From NCBI GenBank assembly GCA_947589615.1, contig CANQBU010000042.1:1-10037 (forward strand): DNA of 10,037 nucleotides, in the 5' to 3' direction. The notes under the pieces were generated by a model, which saw only the letters and a list, made by a program, of their open reading frames with translations, was not told the origin of the DNA and ran no database searches. Shown here one piece after another: positions 7,676 through 10,037 of this stretch; the stretch's first letter is position 1, and every line of letters begins with the position of its first letter. The translations under genes were made by a program, and so were the position numbers. The DNA comes from an uncultured Clostridia bacterium (GTDB lineage Bacteria > Bacillota > Clostridia > Christensenellales > UBA1242).

Positions 7676-7704
7676 CATTTTTTAAGTCCGTGGACATTTT
7701 TTTT
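7658..7704 (+). terminator. Intrinsic terminator of secA with alternative left arms
   Basis: GTGGACATTT (7690-7699) pairs over 10 bp with AAATGTCCAC (7666-7675; loop 14 nt). Alternatively CGTGGACA (7689-7696) pairs over 8 bp with TGTCCACG (7658-7665; loop 23 nt). Eight T follow (7697-7704). The hairpin and T-run fit Rho-independent termination just before the next promoter. Confidence 0.8.
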
Positions 7705-7723
7705 AAAATATGTTTTTATATTC

Positions 7724-7752
7724 TTGAAAAATAGAAATAAATATGATAAAAT
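7724..7752 (+). promoter_or_regulatory. Promoter of the 95-aa/LRR operon
   Basis: TTGAAA (7724-7729), a 17-nt spacer and TAAAAT (7747-7752), with TGA before the -10 (extended). The start is expected near 7759, so the leader is only about 13 nt. It follows the secA terminator by 20 bp. Confidence 0.7.
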
Positions 7753-7760
7753 AAAAAAAG

Positions 7761-7765
7761 AGGAG
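7761..7765 (+). promoter_or_regulatory. RBS deciding the start of the 95-aa gene
   Basis: AGGAG, 6 nt before the ATG at 7772. The frame is open back to an ATG at 7619, but that start has no RBS and the extension would be encoded by the secA terminator and this gene's promoter. Confidence 0.8.
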
Positions 7766-7771
7766 AAGACG

Positions 7772-8059
7772 ATGAAAAAATTAAAAATAAGGGCGATAAA
7801 TAAGTATAAATCATATGTTTTGGAATGTGAGAATAAAATTTATTATTTTACCCTTGAGTTTTATGACATGCCAGAGCCTAAAATCGGCGATATTTTGCTT
7901 TTTGATGAGGAGTATTTAAACACGAGTTCTCCAGATTTTGTTCAGTCGCTGTATTTTGAACCACTTGACGAGAAAAAAGCAAAGGAGATTCGAAAATTTG
8001 ATATAGCGGGGCTTCAGACCAAAGATAAAAACTATTTATTGCGAAGGATTTACGGTTAA
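7772..8059 (+). CDS. Small hypothetical protein, 95 aa, first gene of the LRR operon
   Basis: The start at 7772 is set by AGGAG at 7761-7765 and by the promoter at 7724-7752. The 95-aa product has no signal peptide or membrane helix. Residues about 1-65 alternate short strands and turns: KIRAINKYKSYVLEC, then a LEFYDMPEPKIGDILLF block, where the Pro-Glu-Pro-x-x-Gly-Asp turn resembles small beta-barrel (OB/SH3-like) proteins. The last third is charged and helical, ending KNYLLRRIYG. I recall similar LEFYD...GD small proteins of unknown role in Bacillota but cannot name a family. Its TAA overlaps the next ATG by one base (TAATG), so the two products are made together and may act together. The beta-barrel idea is inference. 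Confidence 0.85.
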   Translation: MKKLKIRAINKYKSYVLECENKIYYFTLEFYDMPEPKIGDILLFDEEYLNTSSPDFVQSLYFEPLDEKKAKEIRKFDIAGLQTKDKNYLLRRIYG

Positions 8060-9831
8060 TGGAAAATAATGATTTAAAATATTTGAAAAAGCATTATGGT
8101 GAAAAATTTGCACATTTGTGCAGAGAACTTTTTCCGACAATATTAGAACAAGAGGGCTTGCTCTCAAAGATAATTTCTGATCATTTTGCGCCAACAAGGT
8201 CTTTGTATGAAGATATTTTGCCAATAAAGAACGACTTTGTCGAATATATTTATGACCAAGCAAAACTGGAAGCACAGCCAGTGACTGAAGTGAATTTATC
8301 TCCAGAAGAACTTATGGAAAAGGCAGGCTACATACTTTATCCCGAATGCAAAACGGAAGATGAGATTCAGTCATTTCGTAAGTATTGGGCGTCAGAAGAG
8401 GAACTTTGCACATTTAGAGGTGGAAGGCTTGAATTGTGTCGTGTTTGGTTTGCGTTAAAGAAGAATGTTGATGAAATCAAAAGGGAAAATTTCACTAATC
8501 CCAAAAGGCAAGACGAATATGGGACGAGTGCTATCAGCATTCAGTTTACAAAAGGGAATACAAACACCTTGTCGATAAAAAATAGATATAATCATACGGT
8601 TTATGCCCCCGATGCGACTTTTGGAAACAATCTTGACAATATCATTCCGGGCTTAACTCAATCATTTGTCAAAACTTATGGGTTAAATTTGGTCAATGAA
8701 GATATGGGTGGTCTGTACTTGGACGATTATGCCATGGGGGACGACGGAAAATTTTATAGGTATAATGTTGAAATAGAAGGCGTAAATTATTGCGAAAATA
8801 ATTATGTCCTGGACTTTGGAAGGGTGGTCAAACTTGACAATGCGAGATATGTCTTGGCTGAAAATTATGTGATTGACAAACAGAGAAAAAAGATTTTTCG
8901 CTATCCCAACGATATCGATAGTTTTACTAAAAGTATAGGGGAAATAAAGGACATCACCTTCAAAACCGATAATGAAGGAAATAGAGTTGTCGTTTGCACT
9001 CCAAAAGAGGGAAAAGTTGTCGAGATAACTTTAAATAATAAAAATGCCATTATCGGCTATAAGAACCCCAATGTGACTGAAATAAAAGATGATTTTTTGT
9101 CTGATAATAGGGCACTTAAATCCTTGTCTTTGCCAAATGTAGTAAATATAGGAGATTTCTTTTTATATAGCAATAAGGGTTTAACAGATCTATCTCTTCC
9201 GAATGTAATAAAAATAGGTGATTCTTTTATAAGTTCTAATAATGATATAATGAGTTTGAATTTGCCAAAATTGGTGAGCGCGGGAAGAGAATTTCTATCA
9301 CATAATTTATCTTTGGAGGAATTAAATCTTCAAAATTTAAAAATCGCTGGACTCAATTTTCTTTTATGCAATAGGTGTATATCGAATGCAACATTACCAA
9401 AGTTAAAAAGTGTGGGAATGAATTTTTTAGGGATGAATCTTAATTTGACGAGTTTGTCATTGCCTAATTTAGAAAGTGCAGGCGAAGGGTTTTTACAAAA
9501 TAATCAAATATTGGGGAAAGTTTATTTGCCTGAATTGAAAAGCGTAAAAGCATGCTTTTTGGCGTATAATAAATCGATGACTTCTTTACAATTGCCAAAA
9601 TTGGAAGAGGCTGGAGACTTTTTCTTGCAGTTGAATAGTATTTTAAAAGATGTATCCCTGCCAAAGTTGAAAAAAGCGGGTGATTTTTTCTTACATTCAA
9701 ATCAAAATCTAACTAAACTTGATCTTCCAAACTTGGTTTCGCTAGGAATGCCTTCATTAGATAGATCGAAACTTGGCTGCGACACTATATATACGCAAAA
9801 GAATAAACAAGAACGGGAAATTGAGTTTTGA
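8059..9831 (+). CDS. Leucine-rich-repeat protein, no signal peptide, 590 aa
   Basis: The second gene of the operon starts in the TAATG overlap; AAGGA (8044-8048) lies 10 nt upstream inside the previous gene, indicating translational coupling. Residues 1-70 are charged and helical (LCRELFP near 20-26, HFAPTRSLYEDI near 42-53). Residues about 75-210 form a globular region with SIQFTKG (160-166), SIKNRYNHT (172-180) and NNLDNIIPGL (190-199). Residues 215-330 are beta-rich. Residues 336-555 are ten exact 22-residue repeats plus a partial unit (556-567), followed by a hydrophilic tail. The repeats resemble BspA-type (LRR_5) repeats, but with Asn where many BspA repeats have Cys. BspA-type proteins are usually secreted; this one has no signal peptide, anchor motif or membrane helix, so it is probably cytosolic. 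LRR solenoids bind proteins, so a scaffold or recognition role is inferred; no catalytic motif is seen. It ends in TGA before a strong hairpin terminator. Confidence 0.93.
   Translation: MENNDLKYLKKHYGEKFAHLCRELFPTILEQEGLLSKIISDHFAPTRSLYEDILPIKNDFVEYIYDQAKLEAQPVTEVNLSPEELMEKAGYILYPECKTEDEIQSFRKYWASEEELCTFRGGRLELCRVWFALKKNVDEIKRENFTNPKRQDEYGTSAISIQFTKGNTNTLSIKNRYNHTVYAPDATFGNNLDNIIPGLTQSFVKTYGLNLVNEDMGGLYLDDYAMGDDGKFYRYNVEIEGVNYCENNYVLDFGRVVKLDNARYVLAENYVIDKQRKKIFRYPNDIDSFTKSIGEIKDITFKTDNEGNRVVVCTPKEGKVVEITLNNKNAIIGYKNPNVTEIKDDFLSDNRALKSLSLPNVVNIGDFFLYSNKGLTDLSLPNVIKIGDSFISSNNDIMSLNLPKLVSAGREFLSHNLSLEELNLQNLKIAGLNFLLCNRCISNATLPKLKSVGMNFLGMNLNLTSLSLPNLESAGEGFLQNNQILGKVYLPELKSVKACFLAYNKSMTSLQLPKLEEAGDFFLQLNSILKDVSLPKLKKAGDFFLHSNQNLTKLDLPNLVSLGMPSLDRSKLGCDTIYTQKNKQEREIEF
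9064..9759 (+). repeat. Ten 66-bp leucine-rich-repeat units plus one partial
   Basis: Protein residues 336-555 divide into ten units of exactly 22 residues with no insertion or deletion; a partial unit covers 556-567. Typical positions in a unit: Leu1-Pro2, Leu or Val4, Gly8, Phe11-Leu12, Asn15, Leu18 and Leu21. The first unit begins Asn-Pro instead of Leu-Pro (a cap), and the fifth begins Leu-Gln. DNA identity between units is limited, which argues for old rather than recent duplication. Confidence 0.9.
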
Positions 9832-9851
9832 TTTTAATTTTTTTCTAAATA

Positions 9852-9885
9852 TTAAAAATGTCTATCAATCGATAGGCATTTTTAA
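9852..9885. terminator. Bidirectional intrinsic terminator between convergent genes
   Basis: A stem of 15 pairs: 9852-9866 with 9871-9885, core ATGTCTATC/GATAGGCAT with one G-U pair, tetraloop AATC. It is flanked by A-run/T-run arms, so it yields a U-tract in either direction. It serves the LRR operon from the left and the partial minus-strand gene, whose TAA touches the hairpin at 9886-9888, from the right. Confidence 0.9.
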
Positions 9886-10037
9886 TTACAAATATTTTCT
9901 AATATCGAATTCTTGATTGTCCATAAGACGAATCAGTTTTTTTGCTAAAGTTTTTGCATCATCATTTGCTTCTTTATATTCGTTAAGGTATTTATTTAAG
10001 GATTTAACTCCCATATTACAACCTTCAGTCATCAAAT
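9886..10037 (-). CDS. C-terminal fragment (49 aa) of a small helical protein, 5' end missing
   Basis: On the minus strand the frame enters from the right edge and ends at TAA (9886-9888), directly followed by the shared terminator. The visible 49 residues begin LMTEGCNMGVKSLNKYL and end EFDIRKYL; they look like one or two amphipathic helices rich in Lys, Asn and Leu. The xGxNMGxxxLxxxL pattern reminds me of the C-terminal helix of small uncharacterised four-helix-bundle proteins in Clostridia, but that is memory only. An ATG lies at the second visible codon, so a 48-aa gene starting at 10032 cannot be strictly excluded. However, the frame stays open to the edge and no RBS region is visible, so a truncated longer gene is more likely. 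Confidence 0.7.
   Translation of the reverse strand, partial: LMTEGCNMGVKSLNKYLNEYKEANDDAKTLAKKLIRLMDNQEFDIRKYL

Noticed and set aside
7619..7771. Longer start for the 95-aa gene, giving a 146-aa protein
   Set aside because: There is no RBS at 7619, and the extension would be encoded by the secA terminator and the operon promoter; AGGAG before 7772 fits better.

Overview
The window is AT-rich (roughly one third G+C by eye) with compact bacterial gene spacing. It has strong AGGAG-type ribosome binding sites and near-consensus sigma-70/sigma-A promoters. These features, together with a SecA of clostridial type (an insertion after TNMAGRGTDILLGG and a C-terminal CxC-x8-CC zinc motif), point to a low-GC Bacillota, most likely an uncultured Clostridia-like (gut-type) lineage. 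All Trp codons I read in secA and the LRR gene are TGG, and no long frame contains an internal TGA, so the standard code fits better than the mycoplasma code. The genus cannot be named from this window.

Left part (1-3832, minus strand): one huge open frame runs off the left edge. At least 1277 codons are visible, with no internal stop. It encodes an unrecognised protein: a beta-rich N-terminal region, an acidic and Pro/Gln-rich linker with short tandem repeats, a hydrophobic hairpin-like segment, a highly charged stretch, and a long Ala/Gln/Thr-rich helical region. It has its own perfect extended promoter.

Middle (3833-4854): a divergent intergenic region carries two perfect TTGACA-N17-TATAAT promoters back to back. 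The rightward one drives a small gene of unknown function (173 aa), which ends in an intrinsic terminator overlapping its stop codon. A second regulatory region follows, with an unusual nested TCGA-centred palindrome and the secA promoter.

Centre (4855-7587): complete secA, the ATPase motor of the general secretion pathway, 910 aa, with all ATPase motifs and the zinc-binding tail. The helix before the two-helix-finger loop departs from the usual consensus. It ends in a terminator region with four GTCCA repeats that can pair alternatively with one GTGGAC arm.

Right part (7724-9831): a two-gene operon from its own promoter. A 95-aa unknown protein overlaps by one base (TAATG) with a 590-aa protein that has no signal peptide and carries ten perfectly phased 22-residue leucine-rich repeats. 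A bidirectional hairpin terminator separates it from a convergent partial gene at the right edge (49 C-terminal residues visible). Only secA has a firm function. The giant membrane-associated protein and the coupled small-protein/LRR pair are the most promising undescribed elements. I see no tRNA, rRNA, CRISPR array or insertion sequence.
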